The notes: generated by a model not told the origin, from the sequence alone. DNA of 64,000 nucleotides from SLRI01 sp964393275 (GCA_964393275.1 CAYMTA010000013.1:1-64000), one strand, 5' to 3'; counted from the first letter of the stretch, positions 1 to 8,706 are shown. A program made the numbers and translations.

Positions 1-1239
1 GGCCCCCGTCTGCCGCCAATAGGCCGAGAAATAGGGGCATGGCGTGCCCGGATCGGCGACGATGACCGCGTCATCCGGCAAGGTGGCCTGCACGGCAGCC
101 ACCAGCGCCTCGGGGCGGATCGGCCGGGCGTCGCTATCTGCCAGCTCGGCAAAGCGGGTGAATTTTTGGTCCTTGGCCCGGGCGATGGCGGAACGCGGGT
201 CCGCTGCCCCGACCGGCCGGTCGCCGAGCGCCTCGAGGAGGGCTTCCAGCACCGTCCGCGCGTCGCCCGAGAGGCTGTGCGCCGTCCGGTAGTTGGCGGC
301 CAGCACGGCGGGATCGACATCGACATGGGCGATCAGGGCATTGCCCGGATGCGGATGCCGCCAGCGCTCGGTGGTGACCGAGCCGGCCCTCGCACCGATG
401 AAAAGGATGAGATCGGCCTCGTCCACGAGCTGCCGCGTCTCCACCGTCCCGCCATTCGAGCCGACCACGCCCAAGGCCAGAGGATGATCGTCGCCGATGC
501 TGCCCTTGCCGGTGATGGTGGTGGCCACGGTGAGGCCCAGCCGCTCGGCCAGGGTCGCGAGCGCCGCCTCGGCCCCGCTGGTCAGGACCCCGCCGCCACA
601 GATCGCCATCGGCCGCCGGGCCTCGGCCAGTGCCGTCGCCAACAGCGCCACGGCCTCCGGATCGGCCGCCGGCCGGCTCGCCGGCGCCATGCCGAACGCC
701 GGGTCGCCATAGAGCTCCCCCGCCGGCACCGGCGCCTTCTGCGTATCGAAGGGCAGGGCCAGGTGCACGGCGCCCGGCCGCCCGGACGTCATCTCGCGGA
801 AGGCCCGCCGGATCATGGCCGGCAGCCGGGCCGCCTGGTCGAGCGTCGCGTTCCACTTGGTCAACGGGCGAAAAAGAGAAACCTGATCCAGCTCGGTCAG
901 CGCGAACCGGCCGCGGCTGGTCGTGGCGATGTCGCTGGTGATGGCGAGCAGCGGCACCGCCGTCTCCTGTGCCTCGACCACGCCCGGCAGGATATAGGTG
1001 GCGCCACCGCCGGACGGTCCCTCGCAGATGCCCGGCCGGCCGGTCAGCCGCGCATAGGTGTCCGCCATGTAGGCGGCGTGGCGCTCGTCCCGGGTCAGGA
1101 TGTGCTCGATGCCGGGGCCGAGCCTCTGGAAGGCGTCGTAGAAGGGCAGGCTGGTGTCGCCGCAGAGCCCGAAGACATGCCGCACGCCATGCGCCTCGAG
1201 CAGTCGGACCAGCGCCTCCGCCCCGTTCGGCTCGTTCAT
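1..1239 (-). CDS. Thiamine pyrophosphate-dependent enzyme, acetolactate synthase-like (3' end outside window)
   Basis: The frame is open from an ATG at 1239 through the window edge, giving 413 residues of a protein family usually 550-600 long, so the C-terminal ThDP pyrophosphate-binding domain is mostly missing. The N-terminal PYR domain is clear: it starts with an EALVRLLEAHGVRHVFGLCG-type beginning, followed by RDERHAAYMADTYAR with the conserved catalytic glutamate, and PSGGGATYILPGVVEA. A central domain with TITGKGSIGDDHPLALGVVG follows. Such enzymes decarboxylate 2-keto acids with ThDP and Mg2+. The substrate (acetolactate, sulfoacetaldehyde, benzoylformate or similar) cannot be told from this fragment. 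It is divergent from the wrbA remnant and has no visible operon partner here. Confidence 0.85.
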   Translation of the reverse strand, partial: MNEPNGAEALVRLLEAHGVRHVFGLCGDTSLPFYDAFQRLGPGIEHILTRDERHAAYMADTYARLTGRPGICEGPSGGGATYILPGVVEAQETAVPLLAITSDIATTSRGRFALTELDQVSLFRPLTKWNATLDQAARLPAMIRRAFREMTSGRPGAVHLALPFDTQKAPVPAGELYGDPAFGMAPASRPAADPEAVALLATALAEARRPMAICGGGVLTSGAEAALATLAERLGLTVATTITGKGSIGDDHPLALGVVGSNGGTVETRQLVDEADLILFIGARAGSVTTERWRHPHPGNALIAHVDVDPAVLAANYRTAHSLSGDARTVLEALLEALGDRPVGAADPRSAIARAKDQKFTRFAELADSDARPIRPEALVAAVQATLPDDAVIVADPGTPCPYFSAYWRQTGA

Positions 1240-1358
1240 CGACCGTCCTTTCGTGCCATCGTTGCCAGCGGCGAGAAGCTGCCTTTTCGCCGCCCCTCCT
1301 GTCCACCCCGCCCCGACGCCCTATCTTCCGCTCATGCATTGAACGGGAGACGTGAGAC

Positions 1359-1523
1359 ATGACCAGGGTTCTGATGCTCTCTTACAGCGCCTCTGGCCCT
1401 ATCGAAACCATGGCGGGGGCCGTCGCCGACGGTGCTGCCAGCGTAGGAGCTCGGCATGGCCCGCTACCAGGGCCGCCGTGTTGCCGAGATCGCAAGGAAG
1501 CCGACCGCCTGGGAGGCAGATGA
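1359..1523 (+). pseudogene. wrbA: wrbA remnant: N-terminus joined out of frame to C-terminus after internal deletion
   Basis: An ATG at 1359 with GGGAGA eight bases upstream opens a 54-codon frame. Its first ~32 residues (MTRVLMLSYSASGPIETMAG then AVADGAASVGA) match the start of WrbA-type NAD(P)H:quinone oxidoreductases, the flavodoxin FMN loop. From about 1456 a second frame encodes ARYQGRRVAEIARK, which looks like the WrbA C-terminus. The two pieces are one base out of register, and the roughly 150 residues normally between them are absent. The remnant frame stops at 1521-1523, one base before the start of the next gene, and the C-terminal piece runs in frame into that gene. I infer an internal deletion of a once intact wrbA placed directly upstream of another quinone-detoxifying enzyme. 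Confidence 0.7.
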
Positions 1524-1524
1524 G

Positions 1525-2511
1525 ATGGGGTTGCTGGTCGACGGGAAGTGGCATGACCGCTGGTACGACACGAAGGCATCGGGCGGGCGGTTCGTCCGCT
1601 CCGATTCGCAGTTCCGCAGCTGGATCACCGCCGACGGCGGCCCCGGCCCCACGGGCGAGGGCGGGTTCGAGGCGGAGCCCGGCCGCTATCATCTCTACGT
1701 CTCGCTCGCCTGCCCCTGGGCGCACCGCACGCTGATCTTCAGGAAGCTCAAGGGCCTGGAGCGGCTGATCGACGTTTCGGTCGTGCATTGGCACATGGGC
1801 GAGCATGGCTGGACCTTCGAGCGGGACGAGGCCGCCACCGGTGACCGGCTCCACGGCTTCGACTACCTGCACGAGGTCTACACCCTGGCCGTGCCCGACT
1901 ATTCCGGCCGGGTGACGGTGCCGGCGCTGTTCGACAAGAAGCGCCGGACCATCGTCTCCAACGAATCCGCCGAGATCATCCGGATGCTCAACTCGGCCTT
2001 CGATGGCGTCGGTGCGGTGCCCGGCGACTACTATCCGGCAAGGCTCCGGCCGGCGATCGACGAGGTCAACGAGCGCGTCTACGACACGGTCAACAACGGC
2101 GTCTACAAGGCCGGCTTCGCCACCACCCAGGACGCCTACGAGGAGGCCGTCACCGCCCTCTTCGCCAGCCTCGACTGGCTCGAGGACCGCCTCTCCCGCC
2201 AGCGCTACCTCGCCGGCGAGCGGGTCACGGAGGCCGACTGGCGCCTCTTCACCACGTTGGTGCGCTTCGATCCGGTCTATGTCGGCCACTTCAAGTGCAA
2301 CCTTCGCCGCCTCGTCGACTACCCGAATCTCTGGGCCTATGCCCGTGAGCTCCACCAGTGGCCCGGAGTCGCCGAAACGGTCGACATGAAGCACATAAAG
2401 CACCACTATTATGGCAGCCACGGCACCATCAACCCGACCGGCATCGTGCCGCTCGGCCCGGTCATCGACTACGACGAGCGGCATGGCCGCGAGCGCCTCG
2501 CCGCCGCCTGA
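1525..2511 (+). CDS. yqjG: Glutathionyl-hydroquinone reductase (xi-class GST, YqjG family)
   Basis: 328 residues from the ATG at 1525, the same length as E. coli YqjG as I remember it. GGGAGG lies eight bases upstream, and this start puts the catalytic cysteine of SLACPWAHRT at position 63, the position of the active cysteine in YqjG. The longer in-frame start at 1456 only adds WrbA-like residues and is rejected. The enzyme reduces glutathionyl-hydroquinones to hydroquinones through a Cys-glutathione mixed disulfide in the cytoplasm. A thioredoxin-fold N-terminal half is followed by an all-helical C-terminal half (NLRRLVDYPNLWAYARELHQ is typical). The adjacent wrbA remnant suggests an earlier quinone-stress pair. 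Confidence 0.93.
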   Translation: MGLLVDGKWHDRWYDTKASGGRFVRSDSQFRSWITADGGPGPTGEGGFEAEPGRYHLYVSLACPWAHRTLIFRKLKGLERLIDVSVVHWHMGEHGWTFERDEAATGDRLHGFDYLHEVYTLAVPDYSGRVTVPALFDKKRRTIVSNESAEIIRMLNSAFDGVGAVPGDYYPARLRPAIDEVNERVYDTVNNGVYKAGFATTQDAYEEAVTALFASLDWLEDRLSRQRYLAGERVTEADWRLFTTLVRFDPVYVGHFKCNLRRLVDYPNLWAYARELHQWPGVAETVDMKHIKHHYYGSHGTINPTGIVPLGPVIDYDERHGRERLAAA

Positions 2512-3094
2512 GGCACCAGGGATTGTCCGGCGCCTGCGAGCGTGCCGCCGATCGATGGGGGCCGCTTCCGCCCTGGTCGGCACCTGCGCCATGCTCGCCG
2601 CCTGCGCCATCGCCGATGACGGCACCTGGGGCCAGCCACGCCGGCCGCCCCTCGACATCGTCCGGGATACCGTCGACCCGACACCCGCACAGCTCATCGG
2701 GCGCTGGAGCTGCCACGCGCTCGACCCCTTTCCCGATCAGGCGCCGGTCCTGACCGACCTCCGCTTCGACCCGGACGGCACGTTCAATTCTGAGGAGCGC
2801 ATCCTCCTCGACGGCGAGACGCCGGGGCCCTTCGAGCTGGTCCTGATCCTCGACGGAAGCTGGCGCCTCGACGCCAATCTCATTGTCAGGGAATCCGTCA
2901 CCGGCACCAGCCGACCCGCCGACGGCAGCGAGCCCGCCGGACCACGGCCGCTCATGGAAACCGTGCTCGCGGCCTTCTCGAAGCAGGCCGAGACGGTGCC
3001 GACCGAGCTCTTGCGGGTGACCGCCGACGAGCTGGTCATGCGCGAGGTCGAGGCGGGCGTCGCCACGCTCGGCTGCCAGCGCGACGCGGGCTGA
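2483..3094 (+). CDS. Putative lipoprotein of unknown function, first of a tandem pair
   Basis: I do not recognise the family. The protein has a lipobox-like LAAC after a hydrophobic stretch (SALVGTCAMLAAC), then a domain beginning AQLIGRWSCHALDPFPDQ with FDPDGTF, and ending DELVMREVEAGVATLGC. These blocks recur in the next gene, so the two are paralogues. The domain opening resembles small lipocalin/DUF-type beta-barrel proteins that begin with a GxW motif, but that is only an impression. The start is uncertain. The ATG at 2483 lies inside the end of the previous gene and gives 203 residues with an arginine-rich n-region. The ATG at 2555 gives 179 residues but no positive charge before the hydrophobic core. 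Confidence 0.7.
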   Translation: MAASASPPPEAPGIVRRLRACRRSMGAASALVGTCAMLAACAIADDGTWGQPRRPPLDIVRDTVDPTPAQLIGRWSCHALDPFPDQAPVLTDLRFDPDGTFNSEERILLDGETPGPFELVLILDGSWRLDANLIVRESVTGTSRPADGSEPAGPRPLMETVLAAFSKQAETVPTELLRVTADELVMREVEAGVATLGCQRDAG

Positions 3095-3194
3095 GGCTCG
3101 GACAAACTCCTCGGGCTTGCCAAGTGTCGGAACGGGCGGCAGTTTCGCGCCGGCCCTGACAAACTGGCCTGACAAAAAACTGGAGAGCCTGCCC

Positions 3195-3740
3195 GTGTCG
3201 ATTCGTCTGCCTGCCGTCCTCGTCATCGGTGCCGCCGCCGGCCTGCTCGCCGCCTGCGAGACGGGCGACATGAACCCGTTCGCCAGCGAGTCCCGGCCGC
3301 CGGTCACCGTGGCCAAGGAGGTCACCATGGTCTCCGCCGCGGAGCTGGTCGGCACCTGGACCTGCCGCGAGCTCGATCCCTACCCGGACCAGCCGGCGAT
3401 CGAGACGAAGCTCGACATCCGTCCGGACGGCACGCTGACCAGCGAGGCGCTCCTGCCGATGGAGCAGGAGATGGCGGGCGCCGGCGATCTGATCATGACC
3501 ATCAAGGCCGACTGGCGGGTCGAGGGCGACCGCATGGTGACGGAGAACACCGAGGCCACCACGCGCGCCGCCGACGGCAGCACGGGCGGTGTCTCGGCGT
3601 TCATCAACCAGGCCATGGCCGCCTTCGGCGAGCTCGCCGCCGACGGCACGACCGAGATCTTCAAGGTCGATGCCCGGGAGCTCGTGATGCGCGGCGAGGA
3701 GGCCGACGCCCCGACCGTCTCCTGCCGCCGCGGCGGCTGA
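3195..3740 (+). CDS. Putative lipoprotein of unknown function, second of a tandem pair
   Basis: 181 residues from a GTG at 3195, with GGAGAG seven bases upstream. The signal peptide MSIRLPAVLVIGAAAGLLAAC ends in a lipobox. The mature domain (AELVGTWTCRELDPYPDQ, RPDGTLTSEALLP, ARELVMRGEEADAPTVSC) can be aligned along its length with the preceding gene, so it is a tandem duplicate that has diverged. Two cysteines in equivalent positions (the WTC/WSC cysteine and a cysteine near the C-terminus) are conserved between the copies and could form a disulfide. The predicted place is the periplasmic face of a membrane. Function unknown. Confidence 0.8.
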   Translation: MSIRLPAVLVIGAAAGLLAACETGDMNPFASESRPPVTVAKEVTMVSAAELVGTWTCRELDPYPDQPAIETKLDIRPDGTLTSEALLPMEQEMAGAGDLIMTIKADWRVEGDRMVTENTEATTRAADGSTGGVSAFINQAMAAFGELAADGTTEIFKVDARELVMRGEEADAPTVSCRRGG

Positions 3741-3759
3741 CCCACCGCCGCGCACGCCC

Positions 3760-4684
3760 ATGCGCGTCCTCGTCACCGGCTCCTCGGGCTGGCTCGGCCA
3801 GACCCTGGTGCCGCTGCTCGAGGCCGCCGGGCACGCGGTCACCGGCCTCGACCTCGTAGAAGGCCCGACCACGCGCGTCGCGGGCTCGATCACCGATCGC
3901 TCGCTGGTCTTTCGCACGATCGCGGATGCCGGCATCGATTCCGTCATCCACGCCGCGACCCTGCACAAGCCGCACGTGGCGACGCGCAGCCCGTCCGACT
4001 TCGTCGCCACCAACATCCAGGGCACGCTCAACCTGCTCGAGGCCGCTTCCGCCCCGGGCTCGGCCGTCGACCGCTTCGTCTTCACCTCGACCACATCCTT
4101 GATGATCTCGGCCGAGATCCGCGCCGGAGCCGCCGGCGGGGCCACCCGCGCCGCCTGGCTCACCGAGGCCATGACCGACCTTCGGCCCCGCAACATCTAC
4201 GGCGTGACCAAGCTCGCGGCCGAACATCTCTGCCGCCTGACCCACGAGCGGCACGGCCTGCCGCTCATCGCTCTGCGCACCGCCCGCTTCTTTCCCGAGG
4301 CCGACGACATGGCGCATGCGATCCCGCAAGCCGACGCCAACACCAAGGCGAACGAGCTGCTGTTCCGCCGCCTCACCGTCGAGGACGCGGCGGCGGCCCA
4401 CCTGGCGGCGCTGGCGAAAGCGCGCGGGGCTCGGCTTCGACACCTTCATCGTCTCGGCGCCGACGCCGTTCACTCCCGGCGATTGCGCCCAGCTCATCAC
4501 CGACGCTCCCGCTGTCGTCGCCCGCTACTTCCCGGATTATCCCGAAATCTACGGGCGCCTGGGCTGGACCATGTTCCAGAGCATCGACCGCGTCTACGAC
4601 GCCACCCATGCAGCCGAGCGTCTCGGCTTCACCTGTCGCACCGGCTTCGCCCGGAAGCTCGCCGAGCTCGAAGCCGAAAGCTGA
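3760..4684 (+). pseudogene. NAD-dependent epimerase/dehydratase (extended SDR) with a one-base frameshift
   Basis: The first frame starts at 3760 with the Rossmann motif VTGSSGWLG and contains the YGVTK active-site motif. It stays convincing until about 4425 (LTVEDAAAAHLAALAKARG) and then turns into arginine-rich nonsense. The proper C-terminus continues in the +1 frame (LGFDTFIVSAPTPFTPGDC ... TGFARKLAELEAES) to a TGA at 4682-4684. Removing one G from the GGGG run at 4426-4429 restores a single protein of about 307 residues. The enzyme class oxidises or epimerises nucleotide sugars or related substrates with NAD(P). The shift is in a homopolymer, so it could be a true lesion, phase variation or a sequencing error. 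Only 19 bases separate it from the preceding lipoprotein gene. Confidence 0.85.
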
Positions 4685-4704
4685 TCCGCCTGCTTCGAGC
4701 GCGC

Positions 4705-5190
4705 TCAGCGGCTCAGGGTCTCGTCGATCAGCCGGTCGAGGGTCTGGACAACGATGTCGAGCTCGCCCGGCTCGAGCCGCCCGTGCCGTTGCAGGGCGTC
4801 GGCGAGAGGCAGACCACTGCTGGCGATCACCGGCTGGCCCTTCCGCCGCACGATGGACTGCCGCACGAGGCCGGCGGCCGGCCCGTGGCAGCCGGCGCAG
4901 CGCTCGGCATAGACCGGTGGCGTGGTCGCCTGCGCCGTCAGCATGGCGATGATCGGCCCGAGCGTCGCCGGCGTGGTGTGATGATTGGCGAGAAACCGCC
5001 CGAGCTCGGCCCCCCAATGGTCGGAGACCAGGACTCCGTCCGCGACGGCGAGCCGTTCGCGGGCGAAGGCGCCGGCGTGGCCATGGCATTCGGCGCAGCG
5101 GTCCTCCCACTCGACATGCACGTCGCGCGCCTGCGCCGCGTAGGGAGCAATGGCCAGCACCGCCCAGAGGAGGACAGTGCCGCCCCTCAT
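4705..5190 (-). CDS. Dihaem cytochrome c, secreted
   Basis: 161 residues. A signal peptide (MRGGTVLLWAVLAIAPYAAQ-A) precedes two haem-attachment motifs, CAECH near residue 31 and CAGCH near residue 100, so this is a periplasmic or membrane-associated electron carrier of the cytochrome c class I type. The ATG at 5190 overlaps the stop of the upstream small membrane protein by four bases (ATGA), implying translational coupling. The longer in-frame extension upstream overlaps that gene and is rejected. The two haem motifs are about 70 residues apart, as in fused cytochrome domains such as cytochrome c4-like proteins. The redox partner cannot be inferred from here. Confidence 0.88.
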   Translation of the reverse strand: MRGGTVLLWAVLAIAPYAAQARDVHVEWEDRCAECHGHAGAFARERLAVADGVLVSDHWGAELGRFLANHHTTPATLGPIIAMLTAQATTPPVYAERCAGCHGPAAGLVRQSIVRRKGQPVIASSGLPLADALQRHGRLEPGELDIVVQTLDRLIDETLSR

Positions 5191-5384
5191 TCGCCGGCGG
5201 CCGGCTTCGGCGCGTAATTGCCCGAAAGGAAGAAGTCCCAGATCGCCCACGCCGTGACCCCGATCATCAAAAGGAACCAGATCGAGCCGGCGTCGTAATA
5301 CGCCTCCCACCCCGCCCAGGCGGCGCAGAAGAGCGTCACCAGCACGCGGCGGTAAAAGGGCCGTAGCCAGGGATGCGGCTTCAT
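5187..5384 (-). CDS. Small membrane protein, DUF3329-like
   Basis: 65 residues with two predicted membrane segments (VLVTLFCAAWAGWEAYY and IWFLLMIGVTAWAIWDFFL) separated by a short loop. The layout resembles the DUF3329-like small proteins of alphaproteobacteria, but I am not certain of the family. Its stop codon overlaps the start of the dihaem cytochrome c gene by four bases, so the two are likely co-translated and perhaps co-localised at the membrane. A role as membrane anchor or partner for the cytochrome is an inference from this coupling only. Confidence 0.75.
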   Translation of the reverse strand: MKPHPWLRPFYRRVLVTLFCAAWAGWEAYYDAGSIWFLLMIGVTAWAIWDFFLSGNYAPKPAAGE

Positions 5385-5418
5385 CGTCCGACTGCGGCCC
5401 TCTTGTCCGAACGACCCC

Positions 5419-6801
5419 TCAAGCCGCCTTCTGCATCGCCGGCAGCGTGTCGTCGAGCGCCTGGTCGAGGCGATCGAAGAGGAGATCCACCTCGCGCTCG
5501 GTGATGATCAAGGGCGGGCAGATGCCGACCACGTCGCCCGGCAGCGGGCGAAGGATCAACCCTCGCGCCTGGCAATTGCCGGCGACGATCGCCGCGGCCT
5601 TGGCCGCCGCCGGGTATTGCGCCCTCGTCCGCTTGTCGGCGACGATCTCGATCGCCCCGATGAGCCCGACGCCACGCGCCTCGCCGACCAGAGGATGCTC
5701 GCCGACCTTCCGCAGCCGCTCCATGAAGCGGGGCGAGACGGCCTGGACGTGGCCCACCACGTCGTCCTCCTCGTAGATCTTGAGCGTCTCGAGGGCGACC
5801 GCGGCCGCCACCGGATGCCCGCCATAGGTGTAGCCCATGCCGAGCACGCCGAGCTTCTGCGACTGCTCGGCCAGCACGTCGTAGAACGCCTCGCGCATCA
5901 GGAGCCCGGCGATCGGCAGATAGGCCGAGCTGAGCTGCTTCGCCACCGTCATCAGATCGGGCTCGATGCCGAAGGTGTTCCAGCCGAACATCTGGCCGGT
6001 GCGGCCGAAGCCGCAGATCACCTCGTCGGCGACCATCAGGACGTCGTATTTCTTCAAGATCGGCTGGATCTTCTTGAAGTAGTCCGCCGGCGGGACGATC
6101 ACGCCGCCCGCCCCCTGCACCGGCTCGGCGACAAAGGCCGCCACCGTGTCGGGCCCGAGCGCCTGGATCAGCGTCTCGATCTCGAGCGCCAGCCGATCGG
6201 TGAAGGCGGCCTCGCTCTCGCCGGGCAGGCCTTCGCGGTAATGCGTCGGCGGAGTGACGTGGAAGAAGCGGTCGCTCATCGGCAGATCGAAGCCGGCGCG
6301 CGCGTAAGGCAGCCCGGTCAGATGGCCGGCCGCCACGGTGATGCCGTGATAGCCGCGGCGCCGGGCGATGATCCGCTTCTTCTCCGGCTTGCCCCGGGCG
6401 TTGTTGTAGTACCAGATCAGCTTGATCGCGGTGTCGATCGCCTCCGAGCCCGAGTTGACGAAGAACGCCTTCTGCAGGGGCTTGGGAGCGATGCCCATGA
6501 GCTTCTCGGCGAGCTCGATCACCGGCTCGGTCGAGCGGTGCGCGAACTGGTGCGAATAGGGCATTTCATCCATCTGCCGCCGCGCCGCCTCGACCAGCCG
6601 CTTGTTGCTGAAGCCGAGGCCGGTGCACCAGAGTCCCGCCAGGCCCTCGAGATACTCCTTGCCGTCGTCGTCCTTGACGTAGATGCCCTCGCCCCCGGTG
6701 ATGACCAGGGGACCCTTCTCCTCGTGCACCCGCAGATTCGTGTAGGGGTGGATGTTGTAGGCGATGTCGCGGGCGGCGAGCGAATTCGGGGCGATCGTCA
6801 T
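5419..6801 (-). CDS. Class III aminotransferase, omega-amino acid/putrescine:pyruvate type
   Basis: 460 residues from the ATG at 6801, with AGGAAG upstream; the longer frame upstream has no family features. The PLP enzyme shows NSGSEAIDTAIKL (phosphate cup), RRGYHGITVAAGHLTGLPYA, MVADEVICGFGRTGQMFGW, and the Schiff-base lysine in TVAKQLSSAYLPIAG at about K288. The AKQLSSAYLPI version of the lysine motif is typical of putrescine- or beta-alanine:pyruvate aminotransferases rather than of ornithine or GABA enzymes. The likely reaction is transfer of a terminal amino group to pyruvate, giving alanine. It is a single gene, divergent from ferrochelatase. Confidence 0.92.
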   Translation of the reverse strand: MTIAPNSLAARDIAYNIHPYTNLRVHEEKGPLVITGGEGIYVKDDDGKEYLEGLAGLWCTGLGFSNKRLVEAARRQMDEMPYSHQFAHRSTEPVIELAEKLMGIAPKPLQKAFFVNSGSEAIDTAIKLIWYYNNARGKPEKKRIIARRRGYHGITVAAGHLTGLPYARAGFDLPMSDRFFHVTPPTHYREGLPGESEAAFTDRLALEIETLIQALGPDTVAAFVAEPVQGAGGVIVPPADYFKKIQPILKKYDVLMVADEVICGFGRTGQMFGWNTFGIEPDLMTVAKQLSSAYLPIAGLLMREAFYDVLAEQSQKLGVLGMGYTYGGHPVAAAVALETLKIYEEDDVVGHVQAVSPRFMERLRKVGEHPLVGEARGVGLIGAIEIVADKRTRAQYPAAAKAAAIVAGNCQARGLILRPLPGDVVGICPPLIITEREVDLLFDRLDQALDDTLPAMQKAA

Positions 6802-6986
6802 GAGGGTGCTTCCTGGCTGAGCGGCGAATGCCCCGTTTCGATCTCGGCGCGGGCGCCTCGCCACGGACAACGGATCGGGCCATCCTATCCGGCAATTGAC
6901 GGCGCGACAATCCGGGCCGCTTGCCCGTTGCCGCAAGGTGCCTATGTCCGAACGGGGGACGCTGGCAAGAGCGAAGGGATTGGTCG

Positions 6987-8075
6987 ATGAACGAGGTCGG
7001 GGTGATCGCGAAGGCGCCGGATCGGCAGGCTGTGTCCGCCGCCGCGTCGCCCCTGCCGCGGGACCATCCCCCGGTCCCCGCCCGCCGTATCGGCATCGTG
7101 CTGCTCAATCTCGGCACGCCCGACGGCACCGATTACCTGTCGATGCGCCGCTATCTCGGCGAGTTCCTTTCGGACAAGCGGGTGATCGACTATCCGGCCT
7201 GGCTCTGGCAGCCGCTCTTGCAGCTCGTCATCCTGAGCAAGCGCCCCTTCACCTCGGGCGCCGCCTACCGCTCGATCTGGAACAGGGAGCGGGACGAGAG
7301 CCCGCTGCGGACGATCACCCGCGGCCAAGCGGAGAAGCTGGCGGCCCGCTTCGCCGACCGGCACCCGGACATCGTCGTCGACTGGGCGATGCGCTACGGC
7401 ACGCCCTCGATCCGCTCCGTGCTCGACCGGCTGACCGCCCAGGGCTGCGACCGAATCGCGCTTCTGGCCCTCTACCCGCAATATGCCGCACCGACGACCG
7501 CCACGGCCTACGACAAGGCCTTCGAGGCGCTGATGACGATGCGCCGCCAGCCGGCGATCCGCACCATGGGCCCCTACCACGACGATCCGGGCTACATCGA
7601 GCTCCTCGCCCGAAGCGTCGAGCGCCATCTGGCGACCCTCGACTGGACACCCGACAGGCTCGTCATGTCCTATCACGGCCTGCCCAAGCGCTATCTCCTG
7701 AGCGGCGATCCCTATCACTGCATGTGCCACAAGACGACGCGCCTCGTGCGCGAGCGCCTCGGCTGGGACGAGGACCGCGTCATGCTCTGCTTCCAGTCGC
7801 GCTTCGGCCGCGAGGAATGGCTGCAGCCCTATCTGGACCAGACCCTGGAGCGCCTGCCGAAGGAAGGCGTGAAGAGGATCGCCGTCATCTCGCCAGCCTT
7901 CGTCGCCGACTGCGTCGAGACGCTGGAGGAGATCGACCAGGAGGGCCGCGGCGATTTCCTCGCCGCCGGCGGCGAGAAATTCACCTATATTCCCTGCCTG
8001 AACGACGACGACGCCCACATCGACTTCCTGGCGGTCCTCGCCGAGCGGGAGATCCGGGGCTGGGTTCCAGGCTAG
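6987..8075 (+). CDS. hemH: Ferrochelatase
   Basis: 362 residues. Start ATG at 6987, with a purine-rich AGCGAAGGGA about ten bases upstream. HemH inserts Fe2+ into protoporphyrin IX, the last step of haem synthesis. Diagnostic segments are GIVLLNLGTPDGTDYLSMRRYL at the start, WAMRYGTPSI, LYPQYAAPTTATAYD, the active-site histidine in SYHGLPKRY (about residue 229), CFQSRFGREEWLQPYLDQ, and the C-terminal SPAFVADCVETLEEID with its conserved glutamate. About 30 residues precede the conserved domain, a modest N-terminal extension. It is divergent from the class III aminotransferase, with the ~185 bases between them free for promoters. Confidence 0.97.
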   Translation: MNEVGVIAKAPDRQAVSAAASPLPRDHPPVPARRIGIVLLNLGTPDGTDYLSMRRYLGEFLSDKRVIDYPAWLWQPLLQLVILSKRPFTSGAAYRSIWNRERDESPLRTITRGQAEKLAARFADRHPDIVVDWAMRYGTPSIRSVLDRLTAQGCDRIALLALYPQYAAPTTATAYDKAFEALMTMRRQPAIRTMGPYHDDPGYIELLARSVERHLATLDWTPDRLVMSYHGLPKRYLLSGDPYHCMCHKTTRLVRERLGWDEDRVMLCFQSRFGREEWLQPYLDQTLERLPKEGVKRIAVISPAFVADCVETLEEIDQEGRGDFLAAGGEKFTYIPCLNDDDAHIDFLAVLAEREIRGWVPG

Positions 8076-8596
8076 CCACCTACTTTCTTCTCTGCCTCGG
8101 CCTCTGCGGCCCGACAGCCGGCGCCGACGAAGCCCACGACCTCGCGGCCGCCTACCAAGGCGAGGCCTTCTGCCTCTTCGTCCCGCCAGAACCGATCCCC
8201 GGCATCTTCGAGCCCGACCGGGGTGAGGCGCGAGCCCTCGCCCGGGACCACGACAAAGCGCTCGCCCTGGAGCCGGCGCTCCGAAGCACCGCCACCGACA
8301 CGGTCCTCACCCTCGCCCCATCCGAGCCCTTCGACGCCGCCATGATCGAAGCCGGCGGCCCGATGCTGGAGCGGATCATGCACCGCCTCCTCTGGCTCTA
8401 CGCCGACTACTGGCGAGCCGCCCGCCGCGTCCTGGTCGCCCGGACCGAGCCCGCGCTCCCCATCCTCGGCCTGGCACCCTTGCGCGCCGCCTGCGACCCC
8501 GCCGTCGCCCTCTTCGTCTTCACCGGGAAGGACGGCGCCATCGTTGGCGCGGGCTACGTCTCGCTGCTCACGGGACGGGTGCTGGCGCGCTATTGA
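8060..8596 (+). CDS. Secreted protein of unknown function, apparent CTG start
   Basis: No family is recognised. The frame encodes a signal-peptide-like beginning (SRLATYFLLCLGLCGPTAGA) followed by about 155 residues including LFVPPEPIPGIFEPDRGEAR and ending VALFVFTGKDGAIVGAGYVS. No ATG, GTG or TTG lies in frame before the hydrophobic segment. A CTG at 8060, inside the end of hemH, would give 178 residues with an arginine in the n-region. Alternatively the 5' end is damaged. Strong third-position GC bias and the absence of stops support that it is coding. It follows hemH without a gap and is probably co-transcribed with it. Confidence 0.6.
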   Translation: MGSRLATYFLLCLGLCGPTAGADEAHDLAAAYQGEAFCLFVPPEPIPGIFEPDRGEARALARDHDKALALEPALRSTATDTVLTLAPSEPFDAAMIEAGGPMLERIMHRLLWLYADYWRAARRVLVARTEPALPILGLAPLRAACDPAVALFVFTGKDGAIVGAGYVSLLTGRVLARY

Positions 8597-8706
8597 CGCG
8601 GGACATATGACCCCGCGGACGCAACGCCGCGCAACGGATGCATCACGAAGGAACGGCTGCTAAAGAGGCCCCGACGCGCGCACGGCCGGAATTCCAGACA
8701 ATTACC

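Noticed and set aside
134..1362. Long open frames overlapping the ThDP enzyme on both strands
   Set aside because: Arginine/proline/glycine-rich products with no domain; they are out-of-phase readings of the high-GC gene that runs to the window edge in another frame.
6802..6986. Possible riboswitch or structured leader before hemH
   Set aside because: No recognisable aptamer core or stable hairpin-terminator arrangement was seen.
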